Assembly (NCBI RefSeq): GCF_900086985.1
Contig: NZ_LT593974.1
Location: forward strand, 3,782,001-3,846,000
Length of the DNA: 64,000 bases
Source of the DNA: Halomonas sp. HL-93
GTDB lineage: Bacteria; Pseudomonadota; Gammaproteobacteria; Pseudomonadales; Halomonadaceae
Direction of reading: 5' to 3'
In this document: piece by piece, positions 53,752-62,221 of the stretch
Layout: each line of letters starts with the position of its first letter
How positions within the stretch are numbered: the stretch's first letter is position 1
Program-made: the position numbers and the translations under genes
The notes under the pieces: generated by a model
Told to the model about the DNA's origin: nothing
Database searches by the model: none
What the model saw: only the letters and a program-made list of their open reading frames with translations

Positions 53752-54293
53752 TGCTCGCACGGCGGCGGGTAATAGCGGTGCTCGTCAATGCTTTGGGCTT
53801 TGAGGTGATCTGGACGCTGTGCGTACTAGGCGGTTCCTGGGTGGCGGCTATTGCCGGCAGCGCCTGGATCGCGTTGCATTTGAAGTACTTGGGTAAACCC
53901 GGAGAATGGCGTTTGGTAGCGGCCTTTGCCCTACTGGGACTGATAATCGACGGCGGCCTGAAACTGACGGGCGGACTGATGTTTGGTGATCGAACGCTGA
54001 TCGCCGGTCTGTTGCCGCTATGGCTGTGGATGCTGTGGCCGCTATTCGCCACTCTGGTGCATCATTCACTTGCGTGGCTATGGCGATGGCCCTGGCTGGC
54101 GGCGGCACTTGGTGCGCTGGGCGGGCCGCTTTCGTATTTTGCCGGTGCTGCTCTCACCGATGTCTCTTTAGCGCCTTGGCTGCTACCCGCTCAGGCGCTG
54201 ATATGGGCAACCCTTTGCCTCGCTGTGTGCCCCTATTATCGTCGCTGGCAACAACGCTATGCTGACGCCAGCGCGCCTAGGGCCCAGCTTTAG
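53751..54293 (+). CDS. DUF2878 family membrane protein
   Basis: This is a 180-residue, strongly hydrophobic protein with about five membrane helices (VLVNALGFEVIWTLCVLGGS, AFALLGLIIDGGLKLTGGLM, LPLWLWMLWPLFATLVHHSL and others). DUF2878 genes close similar clusters in Vibrio and Pseudomonas; no activity is known. It starts one base inside the previous stop (TAATG), and its last 17 nt overlap the convergent GGDEF/EAL gene. Confidence 0.82.
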   Translation: MLARRRVIAVLVNALGFEVIWTLCVLGGSWVAAIAGSAWIALHLKYLGKPGEWRLVAAFALLGLIIDGGLKLTGGLMFGDRTLIAGLLPLWLWMLWPLFATLVHHSLAWLWRWPWLAAALGALGGPLSYFAGAALTDVSLAPWLLPAQALIWATLCLAVCPYYRRWQQRYADASAPRAQL

Positions 54294-56133
54294 CCATGGC
54301 AGGCGCCTTTGACTGGGCCTTAGGCAGCAGACGCTGCTCGAGTTCGTGGGCGGGCACCGGGCGGGCAAAATAGAAGCCCTGTACCATATTGCAGCCGGCA
54401 TTGACCAAGAACTCGCACTGCTCCTTGGTTTCGACGCCCTCTGCCACAACCCCAAGTGACAGTCCTTTGGCCATTGATAGCACCGCCCTCACAATGGCGG
54501 CATCGGCTTGGTCGCCCGGCAGTTCACGAATGAAAGCACGATCAAGCTTTATCTTGTCCACCGGCAAGCGCTTTAAGTAGCCAAGCGACGAGTAACCTGT
54601 GCCAAAATCATCAATTGCGATAGCGTAACCTTGGGCGCGCAACGCTTTTAAGCGTGGCCCCATATCCCCTGCACGCTCATCTAATAAGACCGATTCGGTC
54701 AGTTCCAAGCCGATGTGCGCAGGCGTCAAGCGGTAGCGTTTCAGGCAGGTAGCCAGCAAGGTTTCAAGATCGCCCTGAAACAGCTGAAGCGCCGAGATAT
54801 TCACCCACATCGTTAACGTTGGCATTTCGCTATTGGCCCAATGCGCCTGCTGCGCACAGGCTTTTTCAATCACCCAACTGCCCAGCTCCGCCATCAAGCC
54901 ATGGCGCTCCGCCAGAGGAATGAACTCACCGGGGGATATCATGCCATCACGAGGATGCTGCCAGCGCAGCAAGGCTTCCATACCCAAGAGTTCACCGGTG
55001 CCGGGATGATGCTGGGTCTGGAAATACAGCTCAAGCTGGTCGCCCGAGACCAGTGCGGCGCGTAAATCGCTGACCAACGCCAGTTGGGGATTATCCTGTT
55101 TATCCAACGCGGGCCGAAAGCGCAGGCTGTGATTTCGCCCTAATCGTTTGGCGTTATACAGCGCCGACTCCAGGCGCTGAAACAGCACGCCCGAGTCGCG
55201 GCCATCCTCTGGTGCCCGGCAACTGCCGATCGTCAAGCCCAACCGCAGCGACTGCTCGTTTATCTCAAACGGGCTGCTCATGTGATCGCGCAGATTGACG
55301 ATCCATTTGTCGTGATCATCATAGGTGGTGGTGCGAATGACCATGAATTCATCGCCGCCCAAGCGGCCCACAACGCTGCCCGCCATGTGGCTGGTCAGCC
55401 GTTGAGCAAAGCGCGCCAGCAGGCGATCGCCCTGCTCAACGCCCATGCTGTCATTCACCGACTTAAGCCCGTCGATATCCACCAAGGCGATATCCAGGCT
55501 TTCCCCTGCGCGCAGTTGACGCAGGCGCGACTCCATCAGGTCGTGCAACCGGCGCCGGTTCGGCAAGCCGGTCAGCGGGTCTTCATAACCAATACGCCGC
55601 AGGTCACGTTCACGGGCTTTCTGTGCCGATATATCGGTAAATAAACTAATAAAGTGGGTTATTTTGCCACGCTTGTCGGTGACGGCGCGGACCTTAAGCC
55701 ATTCAGGATACTCATCGCCGTGCTTTCGCCGGTTCCACATCTCGCCTTCCCAGCGCCCGGTGCTTTTCAGGGTGCTCCAGTAGTGCTGGTAAAACGTTTT
55801 GTCGTGTCTCGGCGCGGCAAGCGTTTCGAGCTTACGTCCAACCATTTCATGACTTTCATAGCCGGTAATTTCGGTGAACGCAGGGTTCACAGCAATGACA
55901 CGGTTCTCCACGTCGCTGATGACTATTGCATCATTGGCGAGACCCATCGCATCCTGTGACAACCGAAGCCGGAGGCGTTGCTGACGAACCTGACGCCACG
56001 TATCCCACAGCCCGAACGTCACCATTGACGCCGCGACCATGCGCAAGGCGGCATCAGGAATCCAGATGCAAGCGGGCAGTGCGATCAACGCCGCCCAAAT
56101 CAATGGGCGATTAAGCGAAACGGATAGCCACAT
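54277..56133 (-). CDS. Membrane PAS-GGDEF-EAL cyclic di-GMP signalling protein
   Basis: This is a 618-residue protein. Two hydrophobic segments lie within residues 8-45, a PAS domain at about 60-170, GGDEF at about 183-340 (motif GRLGGDEF at 259-263, no RxxD inhibitory site before it), and EAL at about 360-610. The EAL domain has GMEALLRW, LELTES, DDFGTGYSSL, the lysine in VDKIKLDR, and GVVAEGVET, so phosphodiesterase activity is likely. The GGDEF part also looks intact. It ends 17 nt inside the convergent DUF2878 gene; the ribosome binding site is weak. Confidence 0.93.
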   Translation of the reverse strand: MWLSVSLNRPLIWAALIALPACIWIPDAALRMVAASMVTFGLWDTWRQVRQQRLRLRLSQDAMGLANDAIVISDVENRVIAVNPAFTEITGYESHEMVGRKLETLAAPRHDKTFYQHYWSTLKSTGRWEGEMWNRRKHGDEYPEWLKVRAVTDKRGKITHFISLFTDISAQKARERDLRRIGYEDPLTGLPNRRRLHDLMESRLRQLRAGESLDIALVDIDGLKSVNDSMGVEQGDRLLARFAQRLTSHMAGSVVGRLGGDEFMVIRTTTYDDHDKWIVNLRDHMSSPFEINEQSLRLGLTIGSCRAPEDGRDSGVLFQRLESALYNAKRLGRNHSLRFRPALDKQDNPQLALVSDLRAALVSGDQLELYFQTQHHPGTGELLGMEALLRWQHPRDGMISPGEFIPLAERHGLMAELGSWVIEKACAQQAHWANSEMPTLTMWVNISALQLFQGDLETLLATCLKRYRLTPAHIGLELTESVLLDERAGDMGPRLKALRAQGYAIAIDDFGTGYSSLGYLKRLPVDKIKLDRAFIRELPGDQADAAIVRAVLSMAKGLSLGVVAEGVETKEQCEFLVNAGCNMVQGFYFARPVPAHELEQRLLPKAQSKAPAMAKAGP

Positions 56134-56491
56134 GCGAGTTCACGATATCCTATAAAAACGAGCTAAAAGCTGCTCCCAACAAATTAGTAGATCCATCTCA
56201 TTATGCCGCTAGTACACAGTCTGATTAGACAATCTTACGCCAATACGCCGTTTAGTGTGCAAAACCAATCATTCGACCCTACACTATTCGCCTCATTATA
56301 CTGTCGGCTGCTAATAAAAAATCTGTAACGACAACCGATAATAGCGCGTTACGTGCATTCAGCGGTTTCGGGAAGTAGACTAGGCAAGGCTTTGCGGGCC
56401 GTGCCTCAGTGCTTCACTTCAGTACGGCGCGATGCCTCGGCTTTAGGTGCCGCACGCGGCCAACAACCATCTTGATAATCGGAACGACTCA
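56134..56491. other. Divergent intergenic region upstream of fabA
   Basis: These 358 nt separate the GGDEF/EAL gene from fabA. I see no ORF with a plausible start. AT-rich parts with possible -10 elements occur (for example GATAAT near 56336 and TAGACT near 56377), but no confident -35 partner and no clear FabR/DesT-type palindrome that I can assign. Confidence 0.4.
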
Positions 56492-57007
56492 GTGACCAAG
56501 CAACATTCCTTTGATCGCGAAGAACTGCTGGCCTGCTCGCGCGGCGAACTTTTTGGCCCGGGCAATGCCCAACTGCCAGCTCCCAACATGCTGATGCTTG
56601 ACCGCATCACACACATTCATGAAGCAGGCGGCGAGCACAACAAAGGCGAGTTGATTGCCGAACTGGATATCACGCCCGATCTGTGGTTTTTTGATTGCCA
56701 CTTTCCCGGCGACCCGGTAATGCCAGGCTGCCTGGGCCTTGATGCTATGTGGCAACTGGTCGGCTTCTACCTGGGTTGGCTGGGTCACCCTGGCCGAGGA
56801 CGAGCGCTTGGCTGTGGCGAAGTGAAATTCAGCGGTCAGATACTTCCAGACGCGCAAAAAGTAACTTATCGTATTAACATGAAACGTATTATTACTCGTC
56901 GGCTGATTCTGGGCATGGCCGACGGCACCGTCTCAGTAGACGGACGCGATATCTATCAGGCTAATGATTTGCGCGTTGGCCTATTTACCTCCACTGCGAA
57001 TTTTTAA
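56492..57007 (+). CDS. fabA: 3-hydroxydecanoyl-[ACP] dehydratase/isomerase
   Basis: FabA dehydrates 3-hydroxydecanoyl-ACP and isomerises it to the cis-3 product that starts unsaturated fatty acid synthesis. From the GTG at 56492 the product has 171 residues ([20 protein letters not shown]), exactly the Pseudomonas length. The catalytic histidine ([10 protein letters not shown]) and aspartate ([11 protein letters not shown]) are present. The ribosome binding site is weak. It is 12 nt before fabB. Confidence 0.96.
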   Translation: MTKQHSFDREELLACSRGELFGPGNAQLPAPNMLMLDRITHIHEAGGEHNKGELIAELDITPDLWFFDCHFPGDPVMPGCLGLDAMWQLVGFYLGWLGHPGRGRALGCGEVKFSGQILPDAQKVTYRINMKRIITRRLILGMADGTVSVDGRDIYQANDLRVGLFTSTANF

Positions 57008-57019
57008 CAGGAGGCTCCC

Positions 57020-58237
57020 ATGCGTCGAGTGGTAGTCACCGGCCTTGGCATTGTGTCTTGCTTGGGCAACGACCAACGACAGGTCTTGGAAGCACTTAAA
57101 AGTGGCCGCAGCGGCATTCGCTTCAAAGAGGAATACGCTGAACGCGGCTTTCGCAGCCAAGTAGCAGGCAGCGTCAATATTGATCTTGAATCGCTCATCG
57201 ACCGCAAGTTATTGCGCTTCATGGGTGACGCGGCTGCCTATGCTTATATTTCCATGGCCCAGGCCATTGAAGATGCAGGTCTGTCCGCGGACCAGGTATC
57301 CAACGAGCGAACCGGTCTGATCGCGGGCTCCGGCGGCGCGTCCAGTGCCAACCAGGTAGAAGCGGCCGATGTCATGCGCGAAAAAGGCTTGCGCCGGGTC
57401 GGCCCTTACCGCGTTACCCGCACCATGGGCAGCACCGTGTCGGCTTGCTTGGCGACGCCATTTAAAATCAAAGGCGTGAACTACTCCATTTCGTCAGCCT
57501 GCGCCACATCAGCTCACTGCATTGGCAGTGCGATGGAGCAGATTCAGCTTGGCAAACAAGACGTGGTGTTTGCCGGCGGCGGCGAAGAAGAACACTGGAC
57601 GCTTTCTTGCCTGTTTGACGCCATGGGTGCCTTATCAACTCACTACAACGATGCGCCTGACAAAGCGTCACGCCCCTATGACCAAGCCCGCGATGGCTTT
57701 GTCATCGCAGGTGGCGGCGGCATGTTGGTGATGGAAGAGCTTGAGCATGCCAAGGCACGCGGTGCCAAGATTTACGGCGAGCTGGTGGGCTACGGCGCCA
57801 CCTCCGACGGCCACGACATGGTCGCGCCTTCTGGCGAGGGGGCAACACGCTGTATGCGTCAAGCCATGGCCACCGTAGAGGGCGATATTGACTACATTAA
57901 TACCCATGGCACCTCGACACCGGTAGGCGACGTCGCCGAGCTCAAAGCAGTTCGCGAGGTATTCGGCAACTCAACACCGGCCATGAGTTCGACCAAATCA
58001 CTCACCGGCCACTCGCTGGGCGCCACGGGCGTGCAGGAGGCTGTTTACTCGCTACTCATGATGCAACACGGCTTTGTGGCTGCTTCAGCCAACGTAGAGC
58101 AACTTGATGAGCAGGCTGACGGCTTCGATATCGTCACCGAGCGCCGCGACGGCGTGACGATTGACCGCGTACTATCCAATAGCTTTGGCTTTGGTGGTAC
58201 CAATGCCTGCTTGGTGTTCCAGCGCTATGCCGAGTAA
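57020..58237 (+). CDS. fabB: 3-oxoacyl-[ACP] synthase I
   Basis: FabB elongates the cis-unsaturated acyl-ACP made by FabA. The 405-residue thiolase-fold enzyme has the Cys-His-His triad: [23 protein letters not shown] and [13 protein letters not shown]. An AGGAGG ribosome binding site precedes the ATG. The fabA-fabB operon shows the organism uses the anaerobic route to unsaturated fatty acids. A strong bidirectional terminator follows. Confidence 0.97.
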   Translation: MRRVVVTGLGIVSCLGNDQRQVLEALKSGRSGIRFKEEYAERGFRSQVAGSVNIDLESLIDRKLLRFMGDAAAYAYISMAQAIEDAGLSADQVSNERTGLIAGSGGASSANQVEAADVMREKGLRRVGPYRVTRTMGSTVSACLATPFKIKGVNYSISSACATSAHCIGSAMEQIQLGKQDVVFAGGGEEEHWTLSCLFDAMGALSTHYNDAPDKASRPYDQARDGFVIAGGGGMLVMEELEHAKARGAKIYGELVGYGATSDGHDMVAPSGEGATRCMRQAMATVEGDIDYINTHGTSTPVGDVAELKAVREVFGNSTPAMSSTKSLTGHSLGATGVQEAVYSLLMMQHGFVAASANVEQLDEQADGFDIVTERRDGVTIDRVLSNSFGFGGTNACLVFQRYAE

Positions 58238-58268
58238 TAGATCGATCGAGTAACCACTCGATAGGCCC

Positions 58269-58310
58269 AAAAAAAACGCCGCCCTACTCATTCATAGGGT
58301 GGCGTTTTTT
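58269..58310. terminator. Bidirectional terminator between fabB and the acyltransferase gene
   Basis: AAAAAACGCCGCCCTA and TAGGGTGGCGTTTTTT pair over 16 positions with one G-T pair around an 8-nt loop, giving T-runs on both strands. It lies 31 nt after fabB and 28 nt after the convergent gene. Confidence 0.93.
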
Positions 58311-58338
58311 ATTGTGTTAACAACCCCGTAAGCCGTTA

Positions 58339-59061
58339 CTATGGCCTGGGCACATCCGAAATATCTACCAATTGAGCTTCTATCCAGGCCTCCACATCGG
58401 CCAGCACTTCGTCTGAGGTTCGTCCAGCGGTTTCGATCGGCTCGCCAATGCGTACACGCAACACCCCGGGGCGCTTGACCCAGTGGCGACCCGGCCAACG
58501 CTCTCCTGCATTATGGGCCACGGGCAATACCGGCACACCCGCCCGGCAGGCGACAACGCTACCGCTTTTGTTGTAGCGCTTGCGCTCGCCAGGCTCGACT
58601 CGGGTACCTTCAGGGAAAATCAGTACCGAAAGGCCTGTGTTCAGCCGCGCGACGCCCTGACTCAGCACTTGCTTAATGGCTCGCGCTGGCTTGGAGCGGT
58701 CCAGGCTGATCGGATGTAGTAAACGTAACCCCCAGCCAAAGATGGGTAGACGCAGTAATTCACGTTTCAACACGGTACATACCGGTGGCTTCATCACCTG
58801 CAAAAAAACCGTTTCCCATTCACTCTGGTGGTTCGCCTGAATCACACAGGGCCCAGCAGGCAAGTGGTGCTTTCCTTGGATGTCATAACGCACACCGCAG
58901 GCGACGCGGAACCAAAACATCAGAAAATAATTATATAAATTCAGCAGGCGATAGCGCCCTGCCAGGGGCAAAAAGGGCGCAATCGGCAAGAACAGCGCGC
59001 CAATCACTAATAAGGCGGCAAAATAACCTACGTAAAAAATCACACTACGAACCACTTGCAT
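58339..59061 (-). CDS. plsC: PlsC-like 1-acyl-sn-glycerol-3-phosphate acyltransferase
   Basis: This is a 240-residue acyltransferase with an N-terminal membrane segment (VIFYVGYFAALLVIGALFLP), the motif NHQSEWE (H-x4-E, a known variant of H-x4-D), and the substrate motif FPEGTR. It likely acylates lysophosphatidic acid in phospholipid synthesis. The ATG at 59061 overlaps the upstream gene stop by one base (TGATG). The longer in-frame extension upstream is antisense-like low-complexity translation and is rejected. Confidence 0.9.
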   Translation of the reverse strand: MQVVRSVIFYVGYFAALLVIGALFLPIAPFLPLAGRYRLLNLYNYFLMFWFRVACGVRYDIQGKHHLPAGPCVIQANHQSEWETVFLQVMKPPVCTVLKRELLRLPIFGWGLRLLHPISLDRSKPARAIKQVLSQGVARLNTGLSVLIFPEGTRVEPGERKRYNKSGSVVACRAGVPVLPVAHNAGERWPGRHWVKRPGVLRVRIGEPIETAGRTSDEVLADVEAWIEAQLVDISDVPRP

Positions 59062-59951
59062 CAAGACGACGCTCCTGTGTCGTCGACACCCTGATGGTCC
59101 CGGGTTAAACACCATGCATCGAGCATCCGCCCAACTTCCAAACGCCACGGCTTTTGATGCACACCAAAGACATCCAGTACCCGGCGGCAATTTAGCACCC
59201 GCCGTAGTTTGGCATCGTGGTGATGCTTTAGCGCTTGGACGTCGCCTAGCGTCACTTGCTCGCCACGCCCTTCCAGGTGGGTCGACAGCTGGGTTCTCAC
59301 CATGGAGGTAAACGTAAAGGCGCTGACAGGCTCGGTGCCGGCTAGGTGATAGGCGCCCCACGCGTCCGCACCGCAGGACTGCTGCTGCAGCATGCCGATC
59401 AGGGCAAGCGCTACGGCATCCGCCGAGGTGGGGCAAAAAATAACGTCTTCTGCCGCCCGCACGCTGTCGCCCATTACCAGGCTGTCCAGCAACTCATTTA
59501 GCCACGCATGACTGCCCTCAAGCGCAAACAACGGCCCCAGGCGAACAATTAAATGACGGTCGTAATCTGCTCGAATGCGATTGCCGGTTTGCACCAAACG
59601 ACGCAGACACTCATCCCTGGGTGCCGGCACGACATGCTCGTCAATGGGCACGTCGAAACCGTCTTCATACAGCTGATCAGATACGCACCAGACGAGCGCA
59701 ACGCCTTCTGCCAGGCAGGCTTCCAGGCACACCTCCACGGCATCGGCATGCGCTTTAACGTCGGCCGGAGCCATGTTTAAAGGATGGGCCAAGGGCGGAA
59801 CGATCACCGCATCCGGCGACACCGACCGCAGGCGCTCCGCGCTCACCTGCGTCGCTTGTTCAATTACCAGCTCAGTATCAGAGCGACGGCTTGCTTCACG
59901 CGCCAGCGCTAAACTTAAGCAGTGCCCCGCATCGAGTATCAAAAGCTTCAA
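59061..59951 (-). CDS. RmlD-like sugar-nucleotide-binding family protein, degenerate
   Basis: This is a 296-residue protein resembling dTDP-4-dehydrorhamnose reductases in overall pattern (start MKLLILDAGHCLSLALAREA, LVWCVSDQLYEDGFDVPIDE, IVRLGPLFALEGSHAWLNEL, YHLAGTEPVSAF). The glycine-rich cofactor motif (GxxGQLG in RmlD) is replaced by DAGHCLSLA, and the catalytic YxxxK is not visible, so normal reductase activity is doubtful. The start is TTG at 59951 with GGGAGA upstream. It is coupled to the plsC-like gene by a one-base overlap. Confidence 0.75.
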   Translation of the reverse strand: MKLLILDAGHCLSLALAREASRRSDTELVIEQATQVSAERLRSVSPDAVIVPPLAHPLNMAPADVKAHADAVEVCLEACLAEGVALVWCVSDQLYEDGFDVPIDEHVVPAPRDECLRRLVQTGNRIRADYDRHLIVRLGPLFALEGSHAWLNELLDSLVMGDSVRAAEDVIFCPTSADAVALALIGMLQQQSCGADAWGAYHLAGTEPVSAFTFTSMVRTQLSTHLEGRGEQVTLGDVQALKHHHDAKLRRVLNCRRVLDVFGVHQKPWRLEVGRMLDAWCLTRDHQGVDDTGASS

Positions 59952-59995
59952 GACGGCCGGTCTCCCTTACCTTCACTCGCGTCATTGACCGTCAC

Positions 59996-60577
59996 TTAAA
60001 ACGGAATCTCATCGTCGAAATCATCAAAATTACCAGGATCAGGCGCGCCATATTGATTGTTTTGTTGGCCTTGCGGCGGTGTTGGCTGGCTTTGCTGTGG
60101 CGCTCGCTGTGGCTGAGGCGCCCCCTGCCCGGCGTATTGATCTCCCTGGGGCGGTTGAGGTTGGCCACCCTGCTGAGGGGCACCTTGACTACCTTGCGCA
60201 TAATTATTTTGCGCCGCGCCGCCGCCTTGGAAATCACCGCCACGGGAATCCAGCATTTGCATGTCGTTAGCGACGATTTCCGTGCTATAGCGGTCCTGGC
60301 CGTTTTGGTCTTGCCATTTGCGCGTTTGCAGGCGGCCCTCAATGTAAACCTTGGAGCCTTTTTTCAGATATTGCTGGGCAATCTCGGCAGTTTTATTAAA
60401 CATCACCACCCGGTGCCACTCGGTACGCTCCTGGCGCTGACCGCTTTGACGGTCCGTCCAGGTATCGCTGGTTGCTAGGTTGAGATTAGCGACCGCAGTG
60501 CCGGAGGGGGTAAACCGTACCTCAGGATCCTGCCCGAGGTTGCCGATTAAAATGACCTTGTTAATGCCACGAGCCAT
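59996..60577 (-). CDS. ssb: Single-stranded DNA-binding protein
   Basis: This is a 193-residue SSB with the N-terminal OB fold ([26 protein letters not shown], residues 1-110), a Gln/Gly/Pro-rich flexible linker, and the partner-binding acidic tip DDFDDEIPF. An AAGGAG site precedes the ATG. Gene order ssb-MFS-uvrA is as in Pseudomonas. No LexA-type CTG-N10-CAG box is seen upstream. Confidence 0.97.
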   Translation of the reverse strand: MARGINKVILIGNLGQDPEVRFTPSGTAVANLNLATSDTWTDRQSGQRQERTEWHRVVMFNKTAEIAQQYLKKGSKVYIEGRLQTRKWQDQNGQDRYSTEIVANDMQMLDSRGGDFQGGGAAQNNYAQGSQGAPQQGGQPQPPQGDQYAGQGAPQPQRAPQQSQPTPPQGQQNNQYGAPDPGNFDDFDDEIPF

Positions 60578-60648
60578 AAGGCGCTCCTTTCAATTGATAT
60601 CGATAAACGTCGACAGCGTCCCAGCGACGCGCCACTATCTCACCCCGT

Positions 60649-62028
60649 TTACGATTTGGGGGGCGTTACCAGCTTAGCAAGCGCCGCTTGATCAAGCTGC
60701 TGTCGATTGACCTTCAAATACGCTAGACGCTCTTCGGGCACGACCATGACATCTTCAACGCCTGCCACATCCGCCAAGTGCTCAAGCAACACATGCATAG
60801 TATCGGCCTCAGTGTCGTGCAATGCCACCACTTCACTGGTGAGCGGCGGCGGAGAGGGCATATTCAACATCGCGCCCCACCATAATAGTGCCAGCAGTGC
60901 ACAGCCGAGAAATACCGCGTCCAGACCTCCGTAGTTGGCCAGCACACCGCCCAGGGTACCGCCTAAAAACGCCCCCAAGAATTGGCTGGTAGAGTAGACG
61001 CCCATGGCCGTGCCTTTTGCCCCGGCCGGTGCCAACTTGCTGAGCATCGACGGCAACGTTGCTTCTAACAGATTAAAGCCGGTAAAGAAAACAAACAGCC
61101 AGGGAAACAGCCAATAGCCTTGCGATACCGGCAGCCCCAAACCCGCCAGACTAACCGCAATCGCGCCAATCGCCAGCACACAAATACGCGTCATGCGCTG
61201 ACGCTTCTCGGCCACGATCATCAACGGCAGCATGGCCACAAATGAAAGCGCCATGATGACCAAGTAGGCTAAGCCATGATGCGCGGCGCTGATGCCCGTC
61301 TCAAGCAAGCGAAAAGGCACGGCCACAAAAATGGCCATCAGCACAAAGTGCAGGGCAAAAATCGATACATCGAGACGCCATAGATCCGGGCGCCCCAGAA
61401 CGCTTCTCAGCTGCTGGCGGTCCATGCCCACATCGCGGTGACGCACACGGCGCGGCGCGGGTGGCACCCAGCGCCACAGCACGACCAAACCCAGCAGCGT
61501 CAGCAACACCGTCAGCCAGAACACACCGGCTAGCCCAGCCCACGCCGCCAACCAAGGCCCGATCACCATGGCCAGGGCGAACGCCACGCCAATCGACAAC
61601 CCGATGGTGGCCATCGCCGCTGTACGCACCTGCTCGCGGGTCTGATCCGCCAGCAGCGCCATAATTGCGGCGGCCACCGCGCCACTACCCTGCAAGGCCC
61701 GGCCTGCAATCATTGCGCCGATGGAATCGGCGAGCGCCGCCACCACGCTGCCCAACGCAAACAACACCAGGCCGAAGGCGATGACACGCTTGCGACCAAT
61801 CCGGTCGGACCATAACCCAAAAGGAATTTGCAGGATCGCTTGGGTCAACCCGTAAACCCCGAGGGCCACGCCAATCAGCAGCGGCGTCGAGCCTGCCAGC
61901 GTGTCGGCATACAGCGCCAACACCGGCAGCACCATGAAAAGGCCGAGCATACGGGACGCATAGAGCCCCGCCAGGCCGCTGATGGCACGGCGCTCAGAGG
62001 CCAACAACAGTGCGGAAACCTTGCGCAT
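60649..62028 (-). CDS. MFS transporter, YajR-like with C-terminal domain
   Basis: This is a 459-residue, 12-helix major facilitator protein from the ATG at 62028 (AAGG upstream; an in-frame ATG at 62103 is less likely). Conserved pattern: FMVLPVLALYADTLAGSTPL, the loop motif WSDRIGRKRVIAFGLVLFA. After the last helix a soluble domain of about 65 residues (DTEADTMHVLLEHLADVAG ... LAYLKVNRQQLDQAALAKL) resembles the ferredoxin-like YAM domain of E. coli YajR. Substrate is unknown. The gene lies between ssb and the divergent uvrA. Confidence 0.85.
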   Translation of the reverse strand: MRKVSALLLASERRAISGLAGLYASRMLGLFMVLPVLALYADTLAGSTPLLIGVALGVYGLTQAILQIPFGLWSDRIGRKRVIAFGLVLFALGSVVAALADSIGAMIAGRALQGSGAVAAAIMALLADQTREQVRTAAMATIGLSIGVAFALAMVIGPWLAAWAGLAGVFWLTVLLTLLGLVVLWRWVPPAPRRVRHRDVGMDRQQLRSVLGRPDLWRLDVSIFALHFVLMAIFVAVPFRLLETGISAAHHGLAYLVIMALSFVAMLPLMIVAEKRQRMTRICVLAIGAIAVSLAGLGLPVSQGYWLFPWLFVFFTGFNLLEATLPSMLSKLAPAGAKGTAMGVYSTSQFLGAFLGGTLGGVLANYGGLDAVFLGCALLALLWWGAMLNMPSPPPLTSEVVALHDTEADTMHVLLEHLADVAGVEDVMVVPEERLAYLKVNRQQLDQAALAKLVTPPKS

Positions 62029-62161
62029 AAAGCCCTTGGGGTAGTCCTTAGGATAATCACCGTCGGTGGTAAATGCCCGCAGGGGGCTAAGATAGCCGTT
62101 CATTCTAGCGTGTTGGGAGATCAGGCGAAACGTCCACACACCCTAGACTCGCGAAACCGCT

Positions 62162-62191
62162 TTGCCGGGAGGGGGCCGAGAAACGTATAAT
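62162..62191 (+). promoter_or_regulatory. uvrA promoter
   Basis: TTGCCG (62162-62167) and a perfect TATAAT (62186-62191) are 18 nt apart, giving a start about 25 nt before the uvrA ATG. No LexA box overlaps it. Confidence 0.65.
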
Positions 62192-62221
62192 CACGCTTTT
62201 GCCGCGCGATTCGAGGTGTTG

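Noticed and set aside
59062..59436. 125-codon N-terminal extension of the PlsC-like protein
   Set aside because: It is out-of-frame translation of the RmlD-like gene; the ATG at 59061 precedes a normal membrane-anchor start.
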